Assembly (NCBI RefSeq): GCF_900162665.1
Contig: NZ_LT727811.1
Span: 637,373 to 701,372, forward strand
DNA: 64,000 nucleotides
Direction of reading: 5' to 3'
Source: Oceanobacillus sojae
GTDB taxonomy: Bacteria; Bacillota; Bacilli; Bacillales; Amphibacillaceae
In this document: positions 28,374 through 42,951 of the stretch, piece after piece
How the letters are laid out: every line of letters starts with the position of its first letter
Position numbering within the stretch: the stretch's first letter is position 1
Program-made: the position numbers and the translations under genes
Notes under the pieces: model-generated
Databases searched by the model: none
What the model was told of the DNA's origin: nothing
What the model saw: only the letters and a program-made list of their open reading frames with translations

Positions 28374-29510
28374 ATGCGTTTTACAATACAAAGAGATAAA
28401 TTAATTGCTGGTGTACAAGATGTTATGAAAGCAATCTCTGTCAGAACTGTTATTCCGATATTAACTGGAATGAAAATTGAAGTGAAACAACATGGAGTTA
28501 CTCTAACAGGGAGTGATTCCGATATTTCAATCGAATCTTATATTCCAGCTGAAGATGAAGACAAAGTATATATTGAAAATATAGAGGATGGAAGTATTGT
28601 GTTACAGGCTAAATACTTTCCTGATATTGTCCGGAAGCTCCCTGAATCACAGGTAGATATTGTTGTTGATGATCAATTTAATGTAAAAATTACTTCAGGG
28701 AAATCAGAGTTTAATTTAAATGGCCAAAGTGCGGATGAATACCCGTTGCTTCCAAAGCTGCAAACAGAAAATAGCTTTGAAATGCCGATTGATTTATTAA
28801 AAAGCATGATTAAGCAAACTGTTTTTGCTGTATCTACGATGGAAACAAGACCGATTCTAACGGGAGTAAATATTAAATTAGAAGATCAAAAGCTTGTATT
28901 CACTGCAACAGACAGCCATCGTCTGGCAAAAAGAGATATTCCAATAACAGATTCAAATGTTTCTATTGAACAAGTAGTTGTACCTGGAAAAAGCTTAAAT
29001 GAACTATATAAAATTCTAAATGATTCCGAGGAAACTGTAGAAATCAGTGTAACGAATAACCAGATTCTTTTCCGCACGAAGCATTTGAATTTCTTATCCA
29101 GATTATTAGATGGAAATTATCCCGAAACCTCGAGATTAATTCCAGACCATAGCAAAACTACCATTCAAATTAAAACAACACCGCTTTTAAAATCCATTGA
29201 ACGTGCTTCTTTATTGGCAAAGGAAGAAAGAAATAATGTTGTTAAGTTTACGAGCAATGATAATGGTTTGATAGAGATTTCAAGTAACTCTCCGGAAATC
29301 GGAAATGTAGAGGAAGAAGTAACTGCTGATAAGATTGATGGTGAGAACTTAAAAATATCTTTCAGCTCAAAATATATGATCGATGCGCTGAAGGCGATTG
29401 AATATGATGAAGTAGTGATTGAATTTACAGGAGCAATGCGTCCATTTGTTATTCGTCCTGTAGAAAATGATTCTATTCTTCAGCTGATTTTACCAGTAAG
29501 AACATACTAA
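28374..29510 (+). CDS. dnaN: DNA polymerase III beta sliding clamp
   Basis: The 378-residue clamp subunit has the three-domain repeat, the central segment QTVFAVSTMETRPILTGVN and the C-terminus LQLILPVRTY. As a dimer it rings DNA and tethers the polymerase. The ATG at 28374 is seven bases from GGAGGA; an ATG at 28368 is too close. It follows the unwinding region of oriC, and a terminator lies about 80 bases after it. Confidence 0.98.
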   Translation: MRFTIQRDKLIAGVQDVMKAISVRTVIPILTGMKIEVKQHGVTLTGSDSDISIESYIPAEDEDKVYIENIEDGSIVLQAKYFPDIVRKLPESQVDIVVDDQFNVKITSGKSEFNLNGQSADEYPLLPKLQTENSFEMPIDLLKSMIKQTVFAVSTMETRPILTGVNIKLEDQKLVFTATDSHRLAKRDIPITDSNVSIEQVVVPGKSLNELYKILNDSEETVEISVTNNQILFRTKHLNFLSRLLDGNYPETSRLIPDHSKTTIQIKTTPLLKSIERASLLAKEERNNVVKFTSNDNGLIEISSNSPEIGNVEEEVTADKIDGENLKISFSSKYMIDALKAIEYDEVVIEFTGAMRPFVIRPVENDSILQLILPVRTY

Positions 29511-29590
29511 GAAATATTTGTTTTTTTAATGCGTTACGCGTTAAAAAAACGTGTCAGACCAGGGAATAAGTAAAAGTTATACTCTGTAAA

Positions 29591-29631
29591 CTAAAAGCTC
29601 TTTTAATTAAAAAGGGCTTTTTAGTTTTTTT
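29591..29631 (+). terminator. Terminator of dnaN
   Basis: CTAAAAGCTCTTTT faces AAAAAGGGCTTTTTAG, with small mismatches, and is followed by TTTTTT. A further AT hairpin with GCGTTACGC lies just upstream at about 29522-29550. Confidence 0.75.
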
Positions 29632-29655
29632 AAAGAGTAGGAAAGTATATAAGAT

Positions 29656-29752
29656 GCTGGAGATAGCCGCTCCAACGGTTTTAATGAGGTGAGTAATCTT
29701 AGGCCCCAGAAATACACTACGCTTTTCGTGGGCCCCGTGCTCAGCCTCCTCG
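29656..29752 (-). repeat. GC-rich repeat (copy 2, degenerate)
   Basis: Read on the minus strand it contains GAAAAGCGTAGTG and GGAGCGGCTAT, close to GGAAAGCGTAGTG and GGAGCGGCGCTAT of the copy at 15116. CGAGGAGGCTGAGCACG resembles a segment common in Bacillaceae intergenic repeats. It sits in the 540-base dnaN-yaaA gap, where I see no other gene. Confidence 0.55.
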
Positions 29753-30052
29753 AAAAAAAGGACAATTTTATTCTAAATAAGTTTAAATTCATCCATTAGT
29801 TATTTCATTTTTTACAAGCTCTTTTAAAAAACAACATAAAACGCGTTCTAAGAAGAGAAGAGGGAAATAAGAATGCCCCCATTAAAAAAGTCTAAAAAAC
29901 GCTAAGACATATCTTTTTGTAATTATTTGAGGCCTTTCCTTCCTTTTTTAATCAATTTTTAGTAAAATAGAAAATAGAAGAAATAATATAAGTGTCTGTT
30001 TTCTTTTTTTTATTAAGGCAGACAAAACAAATAGAAAGTATTTGGTGATATC

Positions 30053-30274
30053 ATGCATGAGCAGATAAAGATAGATACGGAGTATATTACGCTTGGGCAA
30101 TGTGTCAAGCTGATTAATTTTTTGGATTCTGGTGGAATGGTCAAAGCATATCTTCAAGATGTAGGGGCTGTGGTTAATGGAGAACGTGAACATCGCCGCG
30201 GGAGAAAATTATATCCGGAAGATGTCCTTGAAATAGATGAGATAGGATCCTTTGTCATTTTCAAAGAGGAATAA
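30053..30274 (+). CDS. yaaA: S4-domain protein YaaA (RlbA)
   Basis: This 73-residue protein is essentially one S4 RNA-binding domain, with ITLGQCVKLINFLDSGG and the NGEREHRRGRKLYPEDV turn. The family is always near recF in Bacillales and is linked to ribosome assembly. It ends only three bases before recF, so the two are cotranscribed. A GGTGAT site precedes the ATG. Confidence 0.94.
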   Translation: MHEQIKIDTEYITLGQCVKLINFLDSGGMVKAYLQDVGAVVNGEREHRRGRKLYPEDVLEIDEIGSFVIFKEE

Positions 30275-30277
30275 AGA

Positions 30278-31402
30278 ATGCATATTGAACAGTTGAAATT
30301 GACCAATTACCGCAATTATGAAGCATTGGACATTACATTTGATGATAAGGTTAATGTCATCATTGGAGAAAATGCGCAAGGAAAAACCAATCTGATGGAA
30401 GCAATTTATGTGCTCTCATTTACCCGTTCTCATCGGACAATGCGGGAAAAAGAGCTCATACGCTGGGATTCAGATTATGCTACAATAGAGGGCAGGATTA
30501 CAAAAAGGAATCAATCCATCCCCCTGCAAATCTCCATTTCCTCTAAAGGAAAAAAAGCAAAGATAAATCATTTGGAGCAGCACCGGTTGAGTGATTACAT
30601 TGGTGCGGTTAATGTGGTTATGTTTGCGCCGGAGGATTTAACGATCGTTAAAGGAGCTCCGCAGATTCGCCGTCGTTTTATGGATATGGAATTAGGTCAA
30701 ATTCAGCCAACCTATATCTACCATTTATCTCAATATCAAAAAATACTCAAGCAAAGAAACCATTTATTAAAGCAGCTGCAACGTCAGAGCAGTGCTGATG
30801 AAACTATGTTGGATGTATTAACAGACCAACTGGTTGAGCATGCTTCTTTTTTGCTGGAGAGACGATTTGTTTACCTTGATCTGCTGAGAAAATGGGCAGG
30901 ACCTATTCATGAAGGAATCAGTCGTAATCTAGAAAACTTGGAAATTAAATATGATGCGACAATAAAGGTATCAGAAGACGCAAATAAGGAAAAAATAACT
31001 ACTAACTATGAAGATTCCTTTAAGGAGGTCCGAAAAAAAGAAATTGAACGCGGTACAACATTGATTGGCCCGCACCGGGATGACCTTATCTTTTTCGTGA
31101 ATGGCAAGGATGTTCAAACGTATGGTTCACAAGGGCAGCAAAGAACGACTGCCTTATCCATTAAACTGGCTGAGATAGAATTGATTTATCAGGAGGTGGG
31201 TGAATATCCGATTCTTTTACTTGATGATGTATTAAGTGAACTGGATGATTACCGCCAGTCTCACCTATTAAACACGATTCAGGGAAAAGTGCAGACGTTT
31301 GTTTCAACAACGAATGTCGACGGAATTCACCATGAAACGCTGAAAAATGCAGAGTTATTTTATGTTCATCAAGGTATCGTAACAAATAAAAAAGAATCGT
31401 AA
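30278..31402 (+). CDS. recF: DNA replication and repair protein RecF
   Basis: This 374-residue SMC-like ATPase has Walker A GENAQGKT (about 30-37), the signature GSQGQQRT and Walker [13 protein letters not shown]. It loads RecA onto gapped DNA with RecO and RecR; the start of recR is at the right end of the window. It lies in the conserved dnaN-yaaA-recF-remB-gyrB order. Confidence 0.97.
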   Translation: MHIEQLKLTNYRNYEALDITFDDKVNVIIGENAQGKTNLMEAIYVLSFTRSHRTMREKELIRWDSDYATIEGRITKRNQSIPLQISISSKGKKAKINHLEQHRLSDYIGAVNVVMFAPEDLTIVKGAPQIRRRFMDMELGQIQPTYIYHLSQYQKILKQRNHLLKQLQRQSSADETMLDVLTDQLVEHASFLLERRFVYLDLLRKWAGPIHEGISRNLENLEIKYDATIKVSEDANKEKITTNYEDSFKEVRKKEIERGTTLIGPHRDDLIFFVNGKDVQTYGSQGQQRTTALSIKLAEIELIYQEVGEYPILLLDDVLSELDDYRQSHLLNTIQGKVQTFVSTTNVDGIHHETLKNAELFYVHQGIVTNKKES

Positions 31403-31481
31403 TCTGCTGCTGTTTTTAAAGTAAATGAGCAGCGTAAGAATGGAAGAAGTCTGATTAAACGAAGAAAGGAAGCGATTGATC

Positions 31482-33708
<2,227 letters not shown>

Positions 33709-33714
33709 GAGGTT

Positions 33715-33922
33715 GTTCAAAAAGTCCAATAAAAATGACGCGACGAATTTCTGCGTTGACGAATTTTTTCCGATACTCACGTATTGTTAAGCATAGAGGA
33801 ACTTCTGTTAAAAACGTCCACGTCCTGTGGACAACACAGAAGTCACCACATCCTGTGGAAGTCCGTTCGAAAAAAATTCGTCGCCTTGAACTTCTTGGTC
33901 CTATTTATCAGACTTTTTGAAT
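33715..33922. repeat. GTTCAAAAAG element, long copy between gyrB and gyrA
   Basis: Ends are GTTCAAAAAGTCC and GACTTTTTGAAT. The arm 33758-33773 (GACGAATTTTTTCCGA) pairs with 33866-33882. An extra central part holds perfect small hairpins: ACTTCTGT/ACAGAAGT (33801/33836), GTCCAC/GTGGAC (33816/33827) and CCACA/TGTGG (33846/33854). It shares conserved blocks with the copy at 40949: CGTTGAC, CCGATACTCACGTATT and GTCGCCTTGAACTTCTTGG. The whole copy would be transcribed in the gyrBA message. Confidence 0.88.
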
Positions 33923-33975
33923 CCACATTTTAAGGGAAATCACTGAAATAATAGTGATTGGGAGGTTATTAGACT

Positions 33976-36498
33976 ATGGCAGAGGAAAATCGTCCGAGTG
34001 TCCAGGAAATAAATATAAGTAAAGAGATGCGTACATCCTTCTTGGATTATGCGATGAGCGTTATCGTAGCAAGAGCATTACCCGATGTCCGCGATGGAAT
34101 GAAGCCCGTCCATCGCCGTATCCTTTACGCAATGAATGATCTGGGAATGCACTCTGACAAAGCATTTAAAAAATCAGCACGTATCGTGGGAGAGGTTATT
34201 GGTAAGTACCATCCACATGGTGATTCGGCTGTTTATGAGACAATGGTAAGAATGGCGCAGGATTTCAGTTACCGGTATATGCTCGTGGACGGGCATGGGA
34301 ACTTTGGTTCCGTCGATGGTGATTCGGCAGCGGCAATGCGTTATACAGAAGCACGTATGTCCAAGATTTCCATGGAGCTTCTTCGAGACATTAATAAAGA
34401 CACGATCGACTACCAGGATAACTATGATGGTGCTGAACGTGAACCGGTCGTGTTCCCGGCACGATTCCCTAATTTACTTGTTAACGGAACATCGGGGATT
34501 GCAGTTGGGATGGCAACGAATATTCCACCGCACCATTTAGGCGAAACGATTGATGCTGTACTGGCTGTAAGTAAAAATCCGGATATAACAGTAGACGAAA
34601 TTATGGAAAGCTATCTTCCTGGTCCAGACTTCCCTACGGCAGGTCAAATCTTAGGAAGAAGTGGTATCCGCAAAGCCTATGAAACAGGAAAAGGATCTAT
34701 CACCATCCGTGCAAAAAGCAATATTGAGCAGGGTAAAAATGATAAAGAAACGATTATTGTGACAGAGCTTCCTTATCAGGTGAACAAGGCTAAGCTTATT
34801 GAAAAAATAGCTGAACTTGTCCGTGATAAAAAAATTGATGGTATCACAGATCTTCGTGATGAATCTGACCGTAATGGGATGCGGGTTGTAATAGAGCTGA
34901 GAAGAGATGCAAATGCGAATGTGGTATTGAATAATTTATATAAGCATACTTCTTTGCAGACAACTTTTGGTATTAATATGCTTGCTCTTGTTGACGGGCG
35001 TCCAAAAGTATTAACGATTAAACAATGCTTAGAATACTATTTAGAGCATCAAAAAGAAATTATCAAGCGCCGTACAGCGTTTGAGTTAAATAAAGCAGAA
35101 GCACGTGCACATATTCTAGAAGGCTTGCGTATTGCGCTTGATCATTTGGATGAGGTTATTTCCTTAATCCGTAATTCCAAAACAGCAGATATAGCAAGAG
35201 AAGGTTTAATCGAACGCTTTGAGTTGTCTGAAAAACAGGCTCAGGCAATTCTTGATATGCGTCTGCAGCGTTTAACAGGCTTGGAACGCGAAAAGATTGA
35301 AGAAGAATACAAAGAGCTTCAGGCATTAATTGCGGAGTTAAAAGCAATCTTAGCTGACGAAGAAAAAGTATTAGAAATCATTCGTGAAGAGCTTATTGAA
35401 GTTAAAGAGAAGTTTCGTGATGACCGCCGTACAGAAATTGTTGCAGGCGGAGCAGGTTTCTTTGAGGATGAAGATCTTATTCCTGTAGAGAATATTGTTA
35501 TCACGCTGACACATCAGGGTTATATTAAACGATTACCGGCGTCTACGTATCGTACACAGCGCCGCGGCGGCCGTGGTATTCAGGGAATGGGAACGAACGA
35601 GGATGACTTTGTAGAGCATCTTGTATCTACCTCAACCCATGATACGGTTCTATTCTTTACGAACAAAGGGAAGGTTTATAAAACAAAAGGATATGAGGTT
35701 CCTGAGTTTAGCCGTACTGCCAAAGGCATCCCGATTATTAATTTGCTTCAGGTGGAAAAAGGAGAATGGGTCAATGCAGTTATCTCTGTATCCGAGTTTG
35801 ATGAAGACCACTTCCTGTTCTTTACGACGAAGTACGGGATTGCGAAACGCACCTCCCTTGAAAAGTTCAAGAATATCCGCAAAGGCGGACTCATTGCTGT
35901 AAACCTGCGGGAAGAGGATGAATTAATTTCTGTTCGTATGACTGATGGCGAAAAGGAAATTATGATTGCGACGAAAAACGGTTATTTAATCCGTTTTGAA
36001 GAAGAACAGATGCGCCCAATGGGAAGAACAGCGGCAGGGGTAAAAGGAATTTCCCTTCGTGAGGATGATGAGGTAGTCTCCATGGAAATTATGGAAGAAA
36101 GCTCTAAAATTCTTCATGTAACAAGTAAAGGATTTGGAAAGCAGACACCGGAAGATGAATATCGCCGTATTAACCGTGGCGGTAAAGGTGTATTTACCTG
36201 TAAGCTTGATGAAAAAACAGGACATGTTGTCGCTGTGAAGGCGATCCATGGTGATGAAGATTTAATGGTTATTACCGCCCAAGGCGTGCTTATTCGTATC
36301 CAGGTATCCGATATTTCTCAAACAGGCAGAAACACCAAAGGAGTGCACTTGATTCGTTTGCAGGATGATGAAGAAGTTGCAACTGTAGCCCGGATTGAGA
36401 AAGAAGAAGAGGTAGTGGAAGAAGCAGAACAAGCTGAACAGGAAGAGCAAACGGAAGTATCTGAAGAGAATAACGAAGCGGATGATAATAACGAATAA
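33976..36498 (+). CDS. gyrA: DNA gyrase subunit A
   Basis: This 840-residue subunit has the breakage-reunion domain with the catalytic Tyr in [11 protein letters not shown] (about 122) and six C-terminal beta-pinwheel repeats that wrap DNA, with a GyrA-box-like [10 protein letters not shown] near 527. The quinolone region reads [17 protein letters not shown], with wild-type-like Ser and Glu. The last 30 residues are very acidic. GGGAGG precedes the ATG. Confidence 0.98.
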   Translation: MAEENRPSVQEINISKEMRTSFLDYAMSVIVARALPDVRDGMKPVHRRILYAMNDLGMHSDKAFKKSARIVGEVIGKYHPHGDSAVYETMVRMAQDFSYRYMLVDGHGNFGSVDGDSAAAMRYTEARMSKISMELLRDINKDTIDYQDNYDGAEREPVVFPARFPNLLVNGTSGIAVGMATNIPPHHLGETIDAVLAVSKNPDITVDEIMESYLPGPDFPTAGQILGRSGIRKAYETGKGSITIRAKSNIEQGKNDKETIIVTELPYQVNKAKLIEKIAELVRDKKIDGITDLRDESDRNGMRVVIELRRDANANVVLNNLYKHTSLQTTFGINMLALVDGRPKVLTIKQCLEYYLEHQKEIIKRRTAFELNKAEARAHILEGLRIALDHLDEVISLIRNSKTADIAREGLIERFELSEKQAQAILDMRLQRLTGLEREKIEEEYKELQALIAELKAILADEEKVLEIIREELIEVKEKFRDDRRTEIVAGGAGFFEDEDLIPVENIVITLTHQGYIKRLPASTYRTQRRGGRGIQGMGTNEDDFVEHLVSTSTHDTVLFFTNKGKVYKTKGYEVPEFSRTAKGIPIINLLQVEKGEWVNAVISVSEFDEDHFLFFTTKYGIAKRTSLEKFKNIRKGGLIAVNLREEDELISVRMTDGEKEIMIATKNGYLIRFEEEQMRPMGRTAAGVKGISLREDDEVVSMEIMEESSKILHVTSKGFGKQTPEDEYRRINRGGKGVFTCKLDEKTGHVVAVKAIHGDEDLMVITAQGVLIRIQVSDISQTGRNTKGVHLIRLQDDEEVATVARIEKEEEVVEEAEQAEQEEQTEVSEENNEADDNNE

Positions 36499-36547
36499 CA
36501 GGCAAGGTTTTTAGTCTATATTGTTATCAAATGATGCTATAAAGAGG

Positions 36548-36597
36548 ATCAGCCGCCTAGCTATGGAAAATATAGCCGGCGGCTGATTTTTTATTTA
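36548..36597. terminator. Bidirectional terminator of gyrA and yaaC
   Basis: ATCAGCCGCC and the following bases pair with GGCGGCTGAT in a long GC-rich stem with a T-run on the plus side, between convergent genes. Confidence 0.9.
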
Positions 36598-37544
36598 TTT
36601 TCATCCTGAAAATTTTGCAATAAACACTGGCTGATAAGGGCTGGTGTTTTTTGCTGTGTTATTTTCAAAAATTGTTGAATAAGCGGATACTCCCGATCGG
36701 CCTTGGTTTGAATAAGCTCTCCCCACCACTCCGTCTCATACCGGCAAATCATGCTTAAATTAAACAAAAGAAGATAATGTACCAGAATCTCAGAGTAAGG
36801 GAAATAGTCTGTTCTTGCTGCCGGGAAATAAATAAATTCGTTATGCAGATGATAACGGAAAGGCCCATTCCAATCTTTGACGGATTCTGTCAGGTAAAGC
36901 TGCAATTCTCCCTCTTTTTGTTGGATATCCCCGATAGGAGGCAGAAATGGACGAATACGCTCTATAAATGTAGATTCTTTTAAATAAAATCCATCTAAAA
37001 CGCGATCCGGGAAGCGGAGCTGTTTACTTTCTTTTTCTCCGACAATTATCATAGGTGTTTCTTTATGAAAGCTCCAAATATTACTTAATTCTGGAATAGA
37101 ACGTAGCAGGAGCTGCATGGAAACACGGTTTAAAGGGAAAGGATGGTGAGAAAATAAATAACGGCTGACATAGGGAAATAACCCCTGCTGCTGAATTTTG
37201 ACCTCATCCTCGATAAAACGATAATCTTTGCGCTTTCTTTTCCGGGCTGTCAAACCGTGTGCAAGTACACCTGTCGTTTCCGGATAATCAGGACGTTTTG
37301 TCAGCAGCCAGCCTTTTAAAAGATGTACCATTCCATAAAAAGATAGAACAGGCTGGACCAGAATACTGCTCTTTTGGCTGGATTCCATAAAATGGCTTCC
37401 ATTACTGATGTAGTGTATGAAAGCAGAACTGTTTTGATAGCTTTTTGTTTTCGTATCATCCTGAGATTGATAACTTTTTTCTAAATAATTTTGCGCATTT
37501 TCTTCTGCTGTTAAAAACGAATAAATGTCTTCATAAGGTATCAT
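36591..37544 (-). CDS. yaaC: YaaC-like protein of unknown function
   Basis: The 317-residue length matches Bacillus YaaC, encoded at the same place between gyrA and guaB on the opposite strand. Recognisable family features are the N-terminal YLEKSYQ segment, the LVQPVLSFYGMVHLLKGWLL helix and the LAHGLTARKRKRKDYRF segment. No catalytic motif or membrane anchor is evident. The function is unknown, and it is transcribed toward gyrA. Confidence 0.88.
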   Translation of the reverse strand: MIPYEDIYSFLTAEENAQNYLEKSYQSQDDTKTKSYQNSSAFIHYISNGSHFMESSQKSSILVQPVLSFYGMVHLLKGWLLTKRPDYPETTGVLAHGLTARKRKRKDYRFIEDEVKIQQQGLFPYVSRYLFSHHPFPLNRVSMQLLLRSIPELSNIWSFHKETPMIIVGEKESKQLRFPDRVLDGFYLKESTFIERIRPFLPPIGDIQQKEGELQLYLTESVKDWNGPFRYHLHNEFIYFPAARTDYFPYSEILVHYLLLFNLSMICRYETEWWGELIQTKADREYPLIQQFLKITQQKTPALISQCLLQNFQDENK

Positions 37545-37778
37545 TACTCCAGCTCCATAACTATTTAAATATTTTGAATCTATCCTCTATTTGTACTTAT
37601 ATGTCGGGTGCTTGAAAAAGCTTAAAAGATAGAGTAATGTAAGTAAAAATAGATATTTGCTACTACTTTCACAAAGGCGGTATTTTTTAAGCAGTTTCTC
37701 CGATATCGTATGAAGATATACCTTGAAAACTGTATAGCATCTGCAAAATGAAGTGAAACGATGTTGTAAATTCAATGA

Positions 37779-39269
<1,491 letters not shown>

Positions 39270-39313
39270 TGAAATGAATTTCATCTGATGACAAATTTGT
39301 GTCATACGGTCGT

Positions 39314-39355
39314 AAAAAAAATAGATAGAGGATGTTGCTCTATCTATTTTTTTAT
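39314..39355 (+). terminator. Terminator of guaB
   Basis: AAAAAATAGATAGAG pairs with CTCTATCTATTTTTT around a 7-base loop, ending in a T-run. Confidence 0.92.
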
Positions 39356-39539
39356 GAATTTTTATGGTAAAATGTGAAGCGTGCTTAGCAGAATACATAG
39401 AACTTATCACAGTGCTGCGCTTTTGGTCGGAGAGGGTAATTTAAAAGCCCTGTTCAGCGAGAAAAAGAGCGGGAAAAGTCACAAAATGAAGTGTCGTTTT
39501 ATGTAAACAAGCTATATTATTAAACGGAGGTACGGAAAT

Positions 39540-40877
39540 GTGAGAAAGTCTATGAATAAATTATTTCTTTTGGTGGCTGCGGCAGCGCTTGTATTAACAT
39601 CTTTAGGAACACCAGCCATGTCTGTTTATGCAGATGAATTAGATTTAGAGGCAGAATCAGCAATTTTAGTGGATGCAGAAACGGGTAAAATTTTATATGC
39701 GAGAGATCCGGATGTGGCATTGCCTCCTGCTAGCATGACAAAAATGATGACAGAATATCTTGTTTGGGAAGCAATTGAAAACGGCGATATTTCTTGGGAT
39801 ACTACAACACAAATTAGTGATTATGCATATAGTATATCTGCAAATGCTGATTTTTCTGGTGTCGGCTTAACGCAGCAAAAGGACTATACAGTAAAACAAT
39901 TATATGATGCAATGGCAATTAACTCAGATAATGCTACCTCCATTGCGTTGGCGGAATTAATTGCAGGATCTGAAAGTGAATTTGTTACATTGATGAATGA
40001 AAAGGGCGAGGAATTAGGCCTTCAGGAATATAAATTTGTTAATTCAACAGGGTTAGATAATGAGAGTTTAGGGGATAACTATCCAGAAGGAACCAGCCCC
40101 AATGATACAAACCTGTTATCAGCCCGTGCAGCTGCCATTTTAGCGACAGCTTTAGTGAATGACTACCCGGAAGCATTGGAAGTATCCAGTATACCGAGTA
40201 CAGAATTTGACGGGCAGGAAATTGACAACTGGAATTATATGCTGGATCATGATTCTGTGAACCTGGAACAATATTATTATGAAGGTGTAGACGGCTTGAA
40301 AACGGGTCATACAGATCTTGCAGGCTATGCTTTTACAGGAACAGCAGAACGTGATGGAAGACGCCTTATTACCGTTGTTATGAAAACATCCAGTATGGAA
40401 AAACGCTTTGAAGAAACGGCAAAGCTGCTGGATTATGGATTTGATGAATTTGAAACACAGGAATTATTCCCGGCAGGATATCAAGAAGAAGGCGAAGAAA
40501 CCATTCCTGTCGCAAAAGGGAAAGAAAAAGAAGTAAATATTGGTATTAATAATGCTATCCAGGTTCCTGTGAAATCAGGTGAGGAAGAGCTGTATCATTT
40601 AGAATATGCGTTAGACGAAGATAAGCTGAATAGCAATGGTGAACTGGAAGCACCAATAGAAGCAGATGAAGTAATCGGAACAGTTAACGTTGTCTATGAT
40701 GGAGAAGAAGAAGATTTTGGTTACGTTTCGGATGAGGCGAGTGAGGAAAGCTACGAATTAGTTGCTATGGATTCTATTGAAAAAGCGAACTGGTTTATGC
40801 TTACTTTACAATCCATCGGTGATTTCTTCGTAAACATGTTCCAGGGGGCGTACAACTGGGTGACAGGACTTTTTTAA
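39540..40877 (+). CDS. dacA: D-alanyl-D-alanine carboxypeptidase (PBP5)
   Basis: This 445-residue low-molecular-weight penicillin-binding protein has a signal peptide ending near SVYA, the S-x-x-K motif in PPASMTKMM, SDN in INSDNATS and KTG in GLKTGHTD. An all-beta domain and a C-terminal amphipathic helix that holds it to the membrane follow. It trims stem pentapeptides of peptidoglycan. The start is GTG, nine bases after GGAGG. The C-terminal half is unusually acidic, as in salt-tolerant Bacillaceae. Confidence 0.96.
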   Translation: MRKSMNKLFLLVAAAALVLTSLGTPAMSVYADELDLEAESAILVDAETGKILYARDPDVALPPASMTKMMTEYLVWEAIENGDISWDTTTQISDYAYSISANADFSGVGLTQQKDYTVKQLYDAMAINSDNATSIALAELIAGSESEFVTLMNEKGEELGLQEYKFVNSTGLDNESLGDNYPEGTSPNDTNLLSARAAAILATALVNDYPEALEVSSIPSTEFDGQEIDNWNYMLDHDSVNLEQYYYEGVDGLKTGHTDLAGYAFTGTAERDGRRLITVVMKTSSMEKRFEETAKLLDYGFDEFETQELFPAGYQEEGEETIPVAKGKEKEVNIGINNAIQVPVKSGEEELYHLEYALDEDKLNSNGELEAPIEADEVIGTVNVVYDGEEEDFGYVSDEASEESYELVAMDSIEKANWFMLTLQSIGDFFVNMFQGAYNWVTGLF

Positions 40878-40948
40878 TTAATTTCTCCAGAAACCTTGCA
40901 ACCTGATATGAAATAGCTTATGATATACAATAATTCATAATATAGGAT

Positions 40949-41093
40949 GTTCAAAAAGTCCAATAAAGATGACACGGCGATTTTCTTCGTTGACTACCTT
41001 TTTCCGATACTCACGTATTATAAGACATACGCTCCGTTCGTAAAAAGGTAGTCGCCTTGAACTTCTTGGTCCTATTTATCGAACTTTTTGAAC
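40949..41093. repeat. GTTCAAAAAG element, copy between dacA and serS
   Basis: The 145-bp element has ends GTTCAAAAAGTCC and AACTTTTTGAAC. Its arm GACTACCTTTTTCCGA (40992-41007) pairs with 41037-41053, and the apex holds CGTAT/ATACG. Conserved blocks match the gyrB-gyrA copy, but the arm sequence differs on both sides in a way that keeps pairing. It ends about 11 bases before a TATAAT that probably belongs to the serS leader. Confidence 0.9.
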
Positions 41094-41114
41094 ACGTACT
41101 AATATATAATGTGT

Positions 41115-42678
<1,564 letters not shown>

Positions 42679-42683
42679 TATTC

Positions 42684-42725
42684 AAGTGAAAGGCTCTCTG
42701 GTTTTGGGGGCCTTTCACTTTTTTT
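42684..42725 (+). terminator. Terminator of serS
   Basis: AAGTGAAAGGC pairs with GCCTTTCACTT and is followed by a T-run. Confidence 0.92.
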
Positions 42726-42735
42726 ATGAAAAATG

Positions 42736-42765
42736 TTGACAAGTAATATTAGTGGGTGGTATAGT
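42736..42765 (+). promoter_or_regulatory. Promoter of tRNA-Ser
   Basis: TTGACA (42736-42741) and TATAGT (42760-42765) are spaced by 18 bases, about 15 bases before the tRNA. Confidence 0.85.
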
Positions 42766-42780
42766 AGTTTTTGTGTTCAC

Positions 42781-42873
42781 GGAGGTATACCCAAGTCTGG
42801 CTGAAGGGATCGGTCTTGAAAACCGACAGGCGGGTCAAACCGCGCGGGGGTTCGAATCCCTCTACCTCCTCCA
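42781..42873 (+). tRNA. tRNA-Ser (UGA)
   Basis: A 93-base type II tRNA: acceptor GGAGGTA pairs with TACCTCC, and the anticodon loop is CTTGAAA with anticodon TGA for UCA. It has a long variable arm, T-loop TTCGAAT and an encoded CCA. The discriminator base is T, not the usual G of bacterial serine tRNAs. It is downstream of serS, as in B. subtilis. Confidence 0.96.
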
Positions 42874-42902
42874 TTAATAACAAATATAAATAGCAATAAA
42901 TA

Positions 42903-42932
42903 AAAACCCGCGGCTTTCGAGCTGCGGGTTTT
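42903..42932. terminator. Bidirectional terminator of tRNA-Ser and relP
   Basis: AAAACCCGCGGC faces GCTGCGGGTTTT around TTTCGA, with one mismatch, between convergent units. Confidence 0.85.
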
Positions 42933-42951
42933 CTGATGTATTTCTATAGAT

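Noticed and set aside
29607-29792. 61-codon minus-strand frame after dnaN
   Set aside because: It spans the dnaN terminator and the GC-rich repeat.
29870-29905. Ten-codon basic frame MPPLKKSKKR
   Set aside because: A GAGGGAAA site precedes it, but it is too short to support as a gene without conservation data.
33735-33920. 61-codon frame between gyrB and gyrA
   Set aside because: It lies wholly inside the dispersed palindromic element.
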